Shown here piece after piece: positions 1 through 7,059 of a DNA stretch of 10,049 bases. Origin of the DNA: an uncultured Gemmatimonadota bacterium (GTDB lineage Bacteria; Gemmatimonadota; Gemmatimonadetes; Gemmatimonadales; GWC2-71-9); the NCBI GenBank assembly GCA_946480845.1, contig CAMLLJ010000100.1, positions 1 to 10,049 of the forward strand, written 5' to 3'. How positions within the stretch are numbered: position 1 is the stretch's first letter; every line of letters begins with the position of its first letter. Made by a program: the position numbers and the translations under genes. The notes beneath the pieces are model-generated. The model was given only the letters and a program-made list of their open reading frames with translations. It was not told the DNA's origin and did not search any database.

Positions 1-1646
1 TGATCGTCGCGCTCGGAGCGGGCGTCGCGGGCAATCGCAGCGCCGCGCGCGGCGCCGACGCGCTCGCGCCGGTCTCCGCTTCCGCCCCCGGCAGCAGTTC
101 CGCCCCAAGCGTCCGCGGGGTCACGATCACCGTCCAGCCGCCGAGGTACACCGGCCGGCCGCCGCGGCGGCAGGACGGGTGGGACCTCGACGTGGACGAG
201 GGCGCGCGCATCACCTGGGCCATCGAGCTCGACCGCGCCGGCACGGCGAGCCGGCTGGTGATGAGCACCGGGGACACCGTAGCGCTTGCGCCCGGGAGCG
301 GCACCACGCTGTCCGGTTGGGCCACCGCGCGCGCGTCCGCGCTGTATCAGCTCGTCCATGGCGATGGCGACGCCGAGTACCACCGGCTCCTGGTCCGGCC
401 GGACGAAGCGCCGTCGGTCACGGTGCTCCGCCCCGCGCCGCGCTCGACCATCGCCGCGGGCGCAGCTCGCCGGGTGACGGTCGAAACCCTGGTGCAGGAC
501 GACCATGCGGTCGGCGATGCGGCGCTGGTCGCCACCGTCACCACGGGTGAGGGCGAGGGCGTCCGCTTCCGCGAGCTCCGACTGCCGCTCGCGGCCGGCA
601 CGCGGCAGCGCAGCGGCACCCTCTTCCGGCGCACCATCGACCTCGACAGCCTCGGCATGGTCCCGGGTGACGAGCTCTACTTCCACGCGCTCGCGCACGA
701 CACCCGCACGCCTCGGCCGAACGAAGGGCGTTCGGAAACAGTGTTCATCGCGCTGGCCGACACGGCGGCACCGACAGGCGCCGGCTTCGGCGGCCTGGCC
801 ATATCCACGCTGCCGGAGTACTTCCGCAGCCAGCGGCAGATCATCATCGACACGGAGCGGCTGATCGCCGACGCAGCGGCACTGCCCGCGGACATCTTCC
901 GCGAGCGCGCCAACGCCATCGGCATGGACCAGGGCCTCCTCCGGCTCCGCTACGGGGCTTTCACGGGGGAGGAATTCGAGTCGGGGGTCGAGCCCGACGA
1001 GGCGCACCAGCACGACAGCGAGGAAAACGCGACCCTGCTGGCGCCCGCCACGAAGGCCACGCTCAAGGGCGCCATCGCCCAGATGTGGGAAGCGGAGCTG
1101 CGCCTCCGCACCTACCGGCCGAAGGAGGCGCTGCCGTACGAGCAGCGGGCGCTCGAGCTGCTCAAGTCGGTGCAGCAGGCCTCCAGGTCATACGTCCAGC
1201 GGGTCGGGTTCGCCCCGCCGCCGCTCGAGCCCGCGCGCAAGCGGCTGAGCGGAAAGCTCGATGGCATCGGGAGCCGCGAAGTGCGCGACACGGTCCCGCC
1301 GCGGCCGCGCCAGCCGGCGATCGCGGCGGCGCTCGAGCGCGCGGCGGCGATGGCCGACGGCATGCCTGGCACGACGGCGGACCTCGAGCTGCTGGACCGG
1401 GCCGCCGACGAGATCGCGCGGCAGCCGGCGGGCCGCGGTCAGGATCCGGCGATGCAGCTCGACGCCATCCGCGCAGTCCGCGCGCTCGCCTCGTCGCTGC
1501 GGTCCGGGCGCGCCTGCCCCGGCTGCGCCGGCGCCGCCCTGCGCGCGCTCGCGGGACGGCTGGACCCGGCGCCGCATTCGGCGTCGCGCCGCTCGCCAGC
1601 GGGCTCCCTCGCGCGCCGCTATCTCGACCTGATCGAATCTCCGTGA
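1..1646 (+). CDS. DUF4175-like envelope protein, 3' part (5' end outside window)
   Basis: The frame is open from base 3 without a stop, so the gene starts upstream; 547 residues are visible. The first ten are hydrophobic, possibly the end of a membrane helix. Numbering from base 3, a PPxYTGxPP motif (46-54) opens an Ig-like extracytoplasmic domain. A second beta-rich segment has DDHAVGD (about 166-172) and a PGDELYFHALAHD stretch, both typical of DUF4175-type proteins. A helical region follows: FRSQRQIIIDTERL, MWEAELRLRTYRPKEALPYE, then YVQRVGFAPPP. Such proteins often lie in MoxR/DUF58/VWA (Bat-like) operons and are thought to act at the cell envelope; their biochemical role is unknown. The only two cysteines form CPGC near the C-terminus. 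The stop overlaps the next start (GTGA, 1643-1646), implying translational coupling. The family call is from remembered sequence pattern, not a search. Confidence 0.72.
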   Translation, partial: IVALGAGVAGNRSAARGADALAPVSASAPGSSSAPSVRGVTITVQPPRYTGRPPRRQDGWDLDVDEGARITWAIELDRAGTASRLVMSTGDTVALAPGSGTTLSGWATARASALYQLVHGDGDAEYHRLLVRPDEAPSVTVLRPAPRSTIAAGAARRVTVETLVQDDHAVGDAALVATVTTGEGEGVRFRELRLPLAAGTRQRSGTLFRRTIDLDSLGMVPGDELYFHALAHDTRTPRPNEGRSETVFIALADTAAPTGAGFGGLAISTLPEYFRSQRQIIIDTERLIADAAALPADIFRERANAIGMDQGLLRLRYGAFTGEEFESGVEPDEAHQHDSEENATLLAPATKATLKGAIAQMWEAELRLRTYRPKEALPYEQRALELLKSVQQASRSYVQRVGFAPPPLEPARKRLSGKLDGIGSREVRDTVPPRPRQPAIAAALERAAAMADGMPGTTADLELLDRAADEIARQPAGRGQDPAMQLDAIRAVRALASSLRSGRACPGCAGAALRALAGRLDPAPHSASRRSPAGSLARRYLDLIESP

Positions 1647-3382
1647 CCTCGACAGCCGCCACAGCCGCCGTCCTCCTGGCGGCCGCCGGCGCATACGCGG
1701 CGCTTGCGATACTGGAGCTGCGCCGCGCGGACCGGCGACATCTCGCGACGAGACTCCTCGCACTAGCGGCGGCGATCGCGGCGCTGGCCGCGCTCGCGCT
1801 CGCGCCCGCGCGAACGGTCCGGCGCGCCGGGTCGCGCGCCGTGCTGGTCACCGAGGGCGCGGACGCGGCAGACGCCGCGCGCATCGCCGACTCGGCGAAT
1901 GCCGCACTCGTGATCCCCCTGGCTGACTCGACGCGCGACGCAGAAGCCATCAAGGCACGGCTTCCGGGGGTTCGGGAGCTCGTCGTCGCGGGATGGGGGC
2001 TCGACAGCGTCCGGCTGCCGGAGCTGGCGGGGCTCGCGGTGTCGTTCGTGCCGTCGCCGCTGCCGCCAGGCGTGATTCACGCGGCGTGGCCCGACCGGAT
2101 CACCGAGGGCGACGAGCTCGTCGTGCATGGTCGCCTGTCGGATGCGGGCGGCGCAGTCTCCCTCGTGGCACCGGACGGGAGCGCGGACTCGGTGCGGGCC
2201 GGCGACGCAGGATCGTTTACGCTCCGTCTCCGGCCTCGCGCGCGCGGCTTCACGCGGTTCCTGCTGCGCTCGGCGGCCGGCACCGATACGATCGGCGTGC
2301 AGGTCGAGCCTCCGCGCCCGCTCCGGCTGCTCGTGCTGCAGGGCGCACCGGACTACGAGTCGAGCCGGCTCCGCGACTGGGTGTCCCGCCGCGGCGGGAG
2401 TGTCGCAATGCGGACCCGGATCAGCGCTGGGCGCCGGCGCACCGAGGGCGTCAACACGGGCGGTGCGCTGCCTGAGCGGATCACTGCAACTTTGCTCCGG
2501 CAGTTCGACATCGCCGCGATCGACGCCGCGAGCCTGCGCGCCCTCTCCCCCGCCGAGCGCGTGGCGCTCGATGTGGCGGTGCGGGACGAAGGCCTCGGCC
2601 TGCTCGTCGATCCGGAGTCACCGCCGTTCGGAGCGTCGGCCGGTCCGGCCGGGGCTCGCAGTGGCCGGCTCCGGCTGGGGTCCGGACTCGCTCCTGCCGT
2701 GACACTGTCGCCAGCCGCGCTCCAACGCCGGAGCACGGTCCCCGGCGCCGCGCGCTCCGTGATCTTCCGCGACGAGGCAGGCAACGCGGTGGCCGAGTGG
2801 CGGCCGGTGGGCGCGGGGCGCGTCGCCACGACGCTCGTCCAGAACCCGTCGCGATGGACGCTGGGCGGTGACAGGGAGCTGTTCGACCGCTACTGGGCCG
2901 GCCTGCTTGGCGCGCTGGCCCGGCCCGGTCCGGGCTGGGCCGTCTCCGGCGGCGGAATCTCCCGCCCCGGCGAGCCGGTGCGGCTCGAGCGGCAGGGTGC
3001 GGTGACCGGCCAGGGTGCGGTGATCGGCCAGGCGATCGTGCTCCGGCCCGATGGCGCGGCGGATACGGTCGCACTCGACCCCGGCCCGGATTCAACGTCC
3101 TGGGCCGGCGTCTACTGGCCGCATGTTGCCGGCCGTCACCTCGTGGCCGGGCATCCGGATTCGGCGTGGTTCTCGGTGGCGGCCGTGGGCACATGGACGG
3201 GCGTGCGAGCGGCCCGGAGCACCGATGCCACGATGGCCTGGGTTGCGCTGCACGGCCCGGGAGCGGGCTCACCCGCGCGGGATGCCGACCGGGTGCCGTA
3301 CCCGCGCTGGTGGTTCGTCGGGGCTTTTCTGGCGGGGGCGAGCTGGCTCTGGTGGGAGCGCCGCAGGGTGACTGCAGGATGA
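1643..3382 (+). CDS. Membrane-anchored protein with glutamine-amidotransferase-like segment, partner of the DUF4175-like gene
   Basis: The GTG at 1643 was chosen because it overlaps the upstream TGA and places two hydrophobic helices at the N-terminus (about residues 3-24 and 36-54). The product is 579 aa. A large extracytoplasmic part follows: a beta-sandwich-like region (about 140-225), then RLLVLQGAPDYESSRLRDW (about 228-246) and FDIAAIDAASLRALSPAERVALD. The last two resemble class I glutamine-amidotransferase-like folds in BatA/VWA-type proteins, but I see no clear Cys-His-Glu triad, so the fold may be non-catalytic. A third helix (about 554-572, WWFVGAFLAGASWLWW) leaves a short basic cytoplasmic tail. 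Two helices, a big exterior part and one terminal helix recall BatA-type anchoring. An 18-bp tandem duplication lies at 2993-3028. An intrinsic terminator follows 32 bases after the stop, so this is the last gene of its operon. Function unknown. Confidence 0.85.
   Translation: MTSTAATAAVLLAAAGAYAALAILELRRADRRHLATRLLALAAAIAALAALALAPARTVRRAGSRAVLVTEGADAADAARIADSANAALVIPLADSTRDAEAIKARLPGVRELVVAGWGLDSVRLPELAGLAVSFVPSPLPPGVIHAAWPDRITEGDELVVHGRLSDAGGAVSLVAPDGSADSVRAGDAGSFTLRLRPRARGFTRFLLRSAAGTDTIGVQVEPPRPLRLLVLQGAPDYESSRLRDWVSRRGGSVAMRTRISAGRRRTEGVNTGGALPERITATLLRQFDIAAIDAASLRALSPAERVALDVAVRDEGLGLLVDPESPPFGASAGPAGARSGRLRLGSGLAPAVTLSPAALQRRSTVPGAARSVIFRDEAGNAVAEWRPVGAGRVATTLVQNPSRWTLGGDRELFDRYWAGLLGALARPGPGWAVSGGGISRPGEPVRLERQGAVTGQGAVIGQAIVLRPDGAADTVALDPGPDSTSWAGVYWPHVAGRHLVAGHPDSAWFSVAAVGTWTGVRAARSTDATMAWVALHGPGAGSPARDADRVPYPRWWFVGAFLAGASWLWWERRRVTAG
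2993..3028 (+). repeat. 18-bp in-frame tandem duplication
   Basis: Two adjacent 18-base units (2993-3010 and 3011-3028) differ at one base and encode GAVTGQ then GAVIGQ in the exterior part of the membrane protein. The start of a third copy (CAGG) follows. The pattern fits replication slippage and keeps the reading frame. Confidence 0.85.
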
Positions 3383-3414
3383 TGCAGTTGTCGGCTGACT
3401 AGCGGAAAGGAGGG

Positions 3415-3444
3415 AAGAACGGGCGCGTGAACGCCCGTTCTTTT
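3415..3444 (+). terminator. Rho-independent terminator of the DUF4175-partner operon
   Basis: An 11-bp perfect stem (3415-3425 pairs with 3432-3442) encloses the 6-base loop CGTGAA. The stem is GC-rich at its loop end, and the run TTTT (3441-3444) overlaps its 3' foot. It lies 32 bases after the stop at 3382. The opposite strand has no U-run after the stem, so it should work mainly for plus-strand transcription. Confidence 0.9.
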
Positions 3445-3625
3445 GCGAGATTTTATCTAGAGAGAGGAGTTGAAGGGTCGAGCAACGGACCGCGCGCCGA
3501 CCGACTCATCCGACCATATGGCTGGGGACCGTAGGTTTTTCCCGGATGTCTCGCGCTGCATCGACGTGCGCACAGCCCATTGGTTCGCAAGATAGGGAGC
3601 CCGGAATCCCCCGCTGTGCGATGCA
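3445..3625. other. Convergent intergenic region with an imperfect hairpin
   Basis: These 181 bases separate the plus-strand terminator from the minus-strand oxidoreductase stop. The composition is less GC-biased than the flanks, for example TTTTATCTAGAGAGAGGAG near 3451-3469. The clearest structure is an 8-bp stem (3569-3576 with 3613-3620), flanked by TGCAT (3558-3562) and ATGCA (3621-3625). These outer blocks could pair across a bulge around a 36-base loop. No U-run follows on the minus strand, so it is not a standard terminator. No convincing gene, tRNA or attachment site was seen. Confidence 0.5.
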
Positions 3626-5164
3626 TCACATCTCGGCGTGGGCGAGGGGCGCGACGGCCGGCCCGTTGATCACCGCCCCGAACGGGTCGAACCGGGACCC
3701 GTGGCACGGGCAGTCCCAGGAGTGCTCGGTGGGGTTCCAGCGCACGACGCAGCCCAGATGGGTGCACACCGCCGAGCGCACGTGCAGCGCTCCATCACCG
3801 TCGCGGAAGATCGCATGCTTGTGGACGCCCGAGCGCACCACGGCGCCCTCGCCCGGCGCGATCCGCCCGGTGTCGTGTTCATCGCCGGGGGTCACCCAGT
3901 CGCCATACTGCGCCGCGACGTTGAGGTTCTCCTTCAGGAACTCTTCGGCCGCGCGCAACGTGCGCCGCCCGGGATCGTACAGCGGGGCCCAGCGGTTGGC
4001 ACGGCCGGCGATCAGGTCCGCGTTCAGCATCCCGCCCAGCACCCCGTGGGTCATGCCCATGCCCGAATCGCCGGTGTGAACGTAGGTGTGCCTGTCGCCG
4101 GGATTGAGTCCGATGAAGGCGACACCGTCCACCGGCTCCAGCACCTGTCCCGACCAGCGGAAGTCCACCGGCCCGGCCATGGGAAAGTGCGCGCGCATCC
4201 ATTCTTCGAGCCGGCGGAAGCGGTCGTCGGGCGCGCCGGATTCCTGGCCCGTCTTGTGGTCCTCGCCGCCCACGATGAGGAAGTCCTGCGGCGAGGCGCC
4301 CGCCGACGCGGGGGCCGCCGAGAGGCGCGCGTAATGGTAGGGATCCTCGGTGTCCCAGAGGAGCGCGTGCGCGAGGGCACCGCGCGGCACTCGGGCCGCG
4401 ATCGCGTACGTCCGGTAGGGCGCCTGCTTGGTGTGGATGGTGAAGCGGTCGTTGATGGGCGTGTCGGTCGCCACGACGGCGTCGGTGGCCTGCACCACAT
4501 GGCCGCTCGCGGTCTCGATGCGCACCGGCTCACCTTCGGAGACGTCGGTGACGCGGGTCCCGCAGTGGATGCGCCCGTGCCGCCGGACCAGCGCGTTCGC
4601 CAGCCCGCCCAGGTACGCCACCGGATGGAACTGGGCCTGGCGGCGGAACCGGAGGCAGGGGCCTTCGTCGAACCCGACCTCGGGGATACGGTCGAGCAGC
4701 TCGGTATCGCGGAGGCCCGCCATCACGGCTGCCTGGCGCTCGCGCTCGAGGTACCGGGCGTCCTGGCGCGGCCCCGGGATCAGGTAGCCGTCGAGCCGCT
4801 CGAATTCGCACTCGATGCCCTCGGCAGCCATGATCTCCTCGATGCGGGAGATGGCGGCGCCGTGGCTCTCGGCGGCGATCGCGGCGCCGTGAGCGCCGTG
4901 CAGGTGGGCGATCCTGGAGTAGCGGTCGTCAATCGCGGTGGCAAGGTGCGCGGTGGTGCGGCCGGACTCTCCGGAGCCGATGGGACCGTCGTCCAGGACG
5001 ATCACGGAGCGGCCGCGGCTGGCCAGCTCGTACGCGGCGCTCAGGCCGGCGATGCCGGCGCCGACCACGCAGACGTCCGCGGTGGTGTCCTGCTCGAGCG
5101 GCGGGAAGCCGGGGAGGCCGCGGCTGGTCCAGATGGAGGTGGTGCCCTGCGGCGCGTCGGCCAT
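3626..5164 (-). CDS. FAD-dependent oxidoreductase with C-terminal Rieske [2Fe-2S] domain
   Basis: The product is 512 aa. A DAO-type FAD domain opens with [17 protein letters not shown]; the dinucleotide-binding GAGIAG is at 35-40 and an acidic residue ends the second strand (LDD, 57-59). The substrate-binding region continues to about residue 410. The C-terminus is a Rieske domain with CTHLGC (467-472) and CPCHGS (485-490): C467, H469, C485 and H488 would bind the cluster, and C472/C487 could form the disulfide of bc1-type Rieske proteins. This FAD-plus-Rieske layout is like Bacillus YhfW, whose substrate is not established. The ATG at 5164 was chosen because the FAD fold begins soon after; longer in-frame extension overlaps the aminotransferase gene and reads as non-coding. 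A weak GGAAGG precedes it. There is no signal peptide, so it is probably cytoplasmic. It lies 64 bases after the aminotransferase, in a likely shared operon. Confidence 0.92.
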   Translation of the reverse strand: MADAPQGTTSIWTSRGLPGFPPLEQDTTADVCVVGAGIAGLSAAYELASRGRSVIVLDDGPIGSGESGRTTAHLATAIDDRYSRIAHLHGAHGAAIAAESHGAAISRIEEIMAAEGIECEFERLDGYLIPGPRQDARYLERERQAAVMAGLRDTELLDRIPEVGFDEGPCLRFRRQAQFHPVAYLGGLANALVRRHGRIHCGTRVTDVSEGEPVRIETASGHVVQATDAVVATDTPINDRFTIHTKQAPYRTYAIAARVPRGALAHALLWDTEDPYHYARLSAAPASAGASPQDFLIVGGEDHKTGQESGAPDDRFRRLEEWMRAHFPMAGPVDFRWSGQVLEPVDGVAFIGLNPGDRHTYVHTGDSGMGMTHGVLGGMLNADLIAGRANRWAPLYDPGRRTLRAAEEFLKENLNVAAQYGDWVTPGDEHDTGRIAPGEGAVVRSGVHKHAIFRDGDGALHVRSAVCTHLGCVVRWNPTEHSWDCPCHGSRFDPFGAVINGPAVAPLAHAEM

Positions 5165-5228
5165 GTCGCCCTTCCGGGGGTGCTCCGGCGAACATGGACC
5201 CGGCACGACCGTGCTGCGGTGCCGCCCG

Positions 5229-6308
5229 TCACACCACGCCGTCGAGCGCCTCCAGGAAGGCCTGGAGGTGGGACGGCTCGAGGTCGCCCATGTGCCCGAT
5301 GCGGAGCAGTGCATCGGCCTGGGTGTCGAGCCCCGGTGCCGCCAGCCATCCGCGCGCCGCGAGCGCGGCGACAACGGCCGGCGAGGCAGTGCCCGCCGGA
5401 AGCCGCAGCGCGGACACCGCGGCGGACCGGCTGCCCGGTGGAGCGAGGAGCGCGAAGCGGGAATGGCCGGTGCACCACGCGTCCATCAGGCCGCGGAGCC
5501 GCGCATGCCGCTCCCAGCGCGCCTCGACGCCGCCCGACGCGCCGATGCGCTCGAGCTGCGCGTCGAGGGCGTACAGCTGCGGGAGCGCCGGCGTGAAGGC
5601 GGGGCGGCGCTCGCGGGCCGCTCGCTCGAGGGCGTGCAGGTCGAAGTAGCCCCCTGGGGCGTGCGCCGTGTGCGCGCGCTCCATGAGCCGCTTCGACGCC
5701 GCCGCAAGCGCGAGGCCCGCCGGAAGCCCCAGCGCCTTCTGGGTCCCGGTGAAGGCGAAGTCGAGCTGCCAGAGATCGAATTCGACGGGATCGGCGCCGA
5801 GCGACCCGACGGCATCCACCAGCAGGAGCACGTCGTCCCGCGAGCGCACCACGCGCGCAAGCGATTCCAGCGGGGCGAGCGCGCCGGTGGACGTCTCGGC
5901 GTGCACCAGCGACACCGCGTCCACGCCGGGCCCGTCGAGGAACCGCTCCAGGTGCGCGGGCTCGATCGCGCGCCCCGGCGGCACCACCACCCGCACGACC
6001 TCCTTGCCGCACGCTTCCGCGATCCGCGCGAAGCGCTCGCCGAAATGTCCGCCCACCACCGCGAGCAGCCGCTGCCGCACCCCGGCGCGCACGGCGGCCT
6101 CCATGAATCCCGTGGCCGACGATGTCCCGACCAGCACCGGGCGAGTGGTGCGGAACAGGTGCCGGAGCGGACGCTCCATGCGCGCCATCATCTCCGCCAT
6201 CTCCGGACCGCGATGGCTGATGACGGGGCGCTGCATGCCCGCGACGATGTCCGGGTGGACGCCCGTGGGGCCGGGCAGGAAATTCCGGCCGAACGGGAGC
6301 GCGCTCAC
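5229..6308 (-). CDS. Class V aminotransferase, alanine-glyoxylate aminotransferase family
   Basis: This is a PLP-dependent fold-type I enzyme of 359 aa, a complete family length. It opens with the [13 protein letters not shown] motif near residue 9, followed by SHRGPEM (31-37), [12 protein letters not shown] (61-72) and HAETSTG (136-142). D165 in [11 protein letters not shown] should contact the PLP ring nitrogen. K191 in [12 protein letters not shown] should form the Schiff base. Family members transfer amino groups between alanine, serine or related donors and glyoxylate or pyruvate; the real substrate cannot be read from sequence. The GTG at 6308 was chosen because [10 protein letters not shown] leads directly into the conserved N-terminal motif. 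This start overlaps a TGA that ends the in-frame extension of the upstream TPR gene (GTGA). The Rieske oxidoreductase follows after 64 bases. It is probably cytoplasmic. Confidence 0.93.
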   Translation of the reverse strand: MSALPFGRNFLPGPTGVHPDIVAGMQRPVISHRGPEMAEMMARMERPLRHLFRTTRPVLVGTSSATGFMEAAVRAGVRQRLLAVVGGHFGERFARIAEACGKEVVRVVVPPGRAIEPAHLERFLDGPGVDAVSLVHAETSTGALAPLESLARVVRSRDDVLLLVDAVGSLGADPVEFDLWQLDFAFTGTQKALGLPAGLALAAASKRLMERAHTAHAPGGYFDLHALERAARERRPAFTPALPQLYALDAQLERIGASGGVEARWERHARLRGLMDAWCTGHSRFALLAPPGSRSAAVSALRLPAGTASPAVVAALAARGWLAAPGLDTQADALLRIGHMGDLEPSHLQAFLEALDGVV

Positions 6309-6385
6309 CGCTTGAGCTCCGCGAGCCGCGCGAGGAGGCGCCGCCGGCGCCGCGCGCCCGGATGGAGGTCGATGAGGCGCCTCAG
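6305..6385 (-). pseudogene. 26-codon in-frame continuation of the TPR gene beyond its TAG stop
   Basis: Immediately after the TAG, in the same frame, 26 sense codons run to a TGA at 6305-6307. That TGA overlaps the GTG start of the aminotransferase. G or C occupies the third position in 25 of 26 codons but the second position in only 14 of 26, a coding-like periodicity. The predicted residues (LRRLIDLHPGARR then [10 protein letters not shown]) look like the close of a TPR helix pair and join naturally to the upstream ADLYERKLDDAGGAMR. I infer this is the original 3' end of the gene, cut off by a single nonsense change or a sequencing error. If TAG is read through, it is still expressed. Confidence 0.7.
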
Positions 6386-6922
6386 CTAGCGCATCGCGCC
6401 GCCCGCGTCATCGAGCTTCCGCTCGTACAGGTCGGCGAGCGCCAGGCCGACACGAATGTCGTCAGCAGGCCGGAGCGGCGAGCTCTCGCGCAGGTCCAGC
6501 AGTGCCTGCGCCGCGGCGGGCGGATCTGCCATCGGGCCGGCGAGGATGCCGGCGCGGCGGAGGGTCGCCTCGACGCGCTCGCGCGGATCGCGCGCCCGCT
6601 CGAGACAGGCTTCGACGGCCTCCACGGTGCGGCCCTGCATCACCATCGTCTCGATCGCCGAGTAGCCGCCGCCGGCGCGCATGAGTCCGGCGCTCTGCAG
6701 CGCCCGGGCGACGCCCTCGAGCGCGGGATCGGCCAGCGCAATGCCCCCGACCACCAGGCCGTACAGCGCCCAGAGCGCCGCGGCGAGTTCCACGCCCTTC
6801 CAGCCCAGCCCGGCGAGCGCCAGCACCAGGGCGACGGCGGTGGCGGCGAGCAGCAGTCCGCCGGCCGCGAGCCGCAGCATCGCGAGCGGGTTTTCCGCGG
6901 CCTCGGCGGCCCGCGAACGCAT
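6386..6922 (-). CDS. Two-helix membrane protein with TPR-like soluble domain, apparently truncated by TAG
   Basis: As written the product is 178 aa. Two hydrophobic helices (about 18-39 and 45-64) are joined by a very short loop. A helical part follows with TPR-like pattern, including AIETMVMQGRTVEAVEACLERA and the A/L-rich ALADLYERKLDD. The inner-membrane location and a scaffold role through TPR contacts are inferences; no enzyme motif is visible. The start is uncertain: ATG at 6922 is preferred, but GTG at 6931 and TTG at 6949 are in frame, and none has a clear ribosome-binding site. The stop is TAG (6386-6388), unlike every other gene here, and the frame remains coding-like beyond it to 6305. 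The full-length form would have 205 codon positions before the TGA, the amber being number 179. It is first in a three-gene minus-strand cluster. Confidence 0.75.
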   Translation of the reverse strand: MRSRAAEAAENPLAMLRLAAGGLLLAATAVALVLALAGLGWKGVELAAALWALYGLVVGGIALADPALEGVARALQSAGLMRAGGGYSAIETMVMQGRTVEAVEACLERARDPRERVEATLRRAGILAGPMADPPAAAQALLDLRESSPLRPADDIRVGLALADLYERKLDDAGGAMR

Positions 6923-6986
6923 CCAGGTCACAGCGCCAGTTCGGGTCAAGGCGTCAAGTTAGGGGAAGGCCGGGAGGCGGAGCAAG

Positions 6987-7016
6987 TTGACAGGAGCGGG
7001 CATCGGCGCGTAAATC
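6987..7016 (+). promoter_or_regulatory. Candidate sigma-70-type promoter for the asparaginase/Omp85 pair
   Basis: A perfect -35 hexamer TTGACA (6987-6992) is followed after 18 bases by TAAATC (7011-7016). TAAATC keeps only the T1, A2 and A4 of a -10 box. Transcription would begin near 7023, giving a leader of about 37 bases. The weak -10 and lack of knowledge of this phylum's promoters limit confidence. Confidence 0.45.
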
Positions 7017-7046
7017 CTGTCTGCCATTCCATTTACCATCCCAGCC

Positions 7047-7052
7047 AGGAGG
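7047..7052 (+). promoter_or_regulatory. Ribosome-binding site fixing the GTG start at 7060
   Basis: AGGAGG sits 7 bases upstream of the GTG at 7060, an ideal spacing. It decides this start, which also begins the Tat signal peptide at its natural N-terminus. Confidence 0.85.
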
Positions 7053-7059
7053 CCGACGC

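Larger units (their letters stand above)
6923..7059. other. Divergent intergenic region
   Basis: The region separates the minus-strand TPR gene from the plus-strand asparaginase gene and should hold the control sites for both. On the plus strand it carries a candidate promoter (6987-7016) and the AGGAGG ribosome-binding site. On the minus strand no -10/-35 pair stands out. If transcription starts near 6950, the TPR message would have almost no leader. No operator-like palindrome was found. Confidence 0.5.

Noticed and set aside
3379..3402. Seven-codon ORF overlapping the stop of the DUF4175 partner (ATGATG to TAG)
   Set aside because: It is too short to assess and shows no signal beyond a chance ATGA overlap.
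3470..3595. Possible small plus-strand gene starting at TTG 3470 (or ATG 3527) and ending at TAG 3593-3595
   Set aside because: The purine-rich AGGAG lies directly against the TTG with no spacer, the 3527 ATG has no ribosome-binding site, and the short product has no recognisable features. It also lies just after a strong terminator.
3545..3625. tRNA-like or small RNA-like folding
   Set aside because: The pairing gives one long-looped hairpin only; no cloverleaf, anticodon arm or promoter and terminator pair is visible.
5165..5228. Hairpin (GCAC-GGTC-GTGC) in the gap between aminotransferase and oxidoreductase
   Set aside because: The stem is only four to five pairs with no U-run; random occurrence is likely in GC-rich sequence.
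5165..5374. N-terminal extension of the Rieske oxidoreductase to 5374
   Set aside because: The extra 70 residues are Arg/Ser/Trp-rich and overlap the 3' end of the aminotransferase; the FAD fold begins normally from the ATG at 5164.
3638..5596. 652-codon plus-strand open frame opposite the Rieske oxidoreductase
   Set aside because: It is antisense to a gene with full FAD and Rieske motifs; its translation has low-complexity Arg/Gly/Val composition, as expected from an opposite-strand shadow in high-GC DNA.
6938..6990. Minus-strand promoter TTGCTC-N18-TAACTT for the TPR gene
   Set aside because: Both hexamers match poorly and such weak pairs arise easily by chance here; it would also imply a nearly leaderless message, for which nothing else argues.
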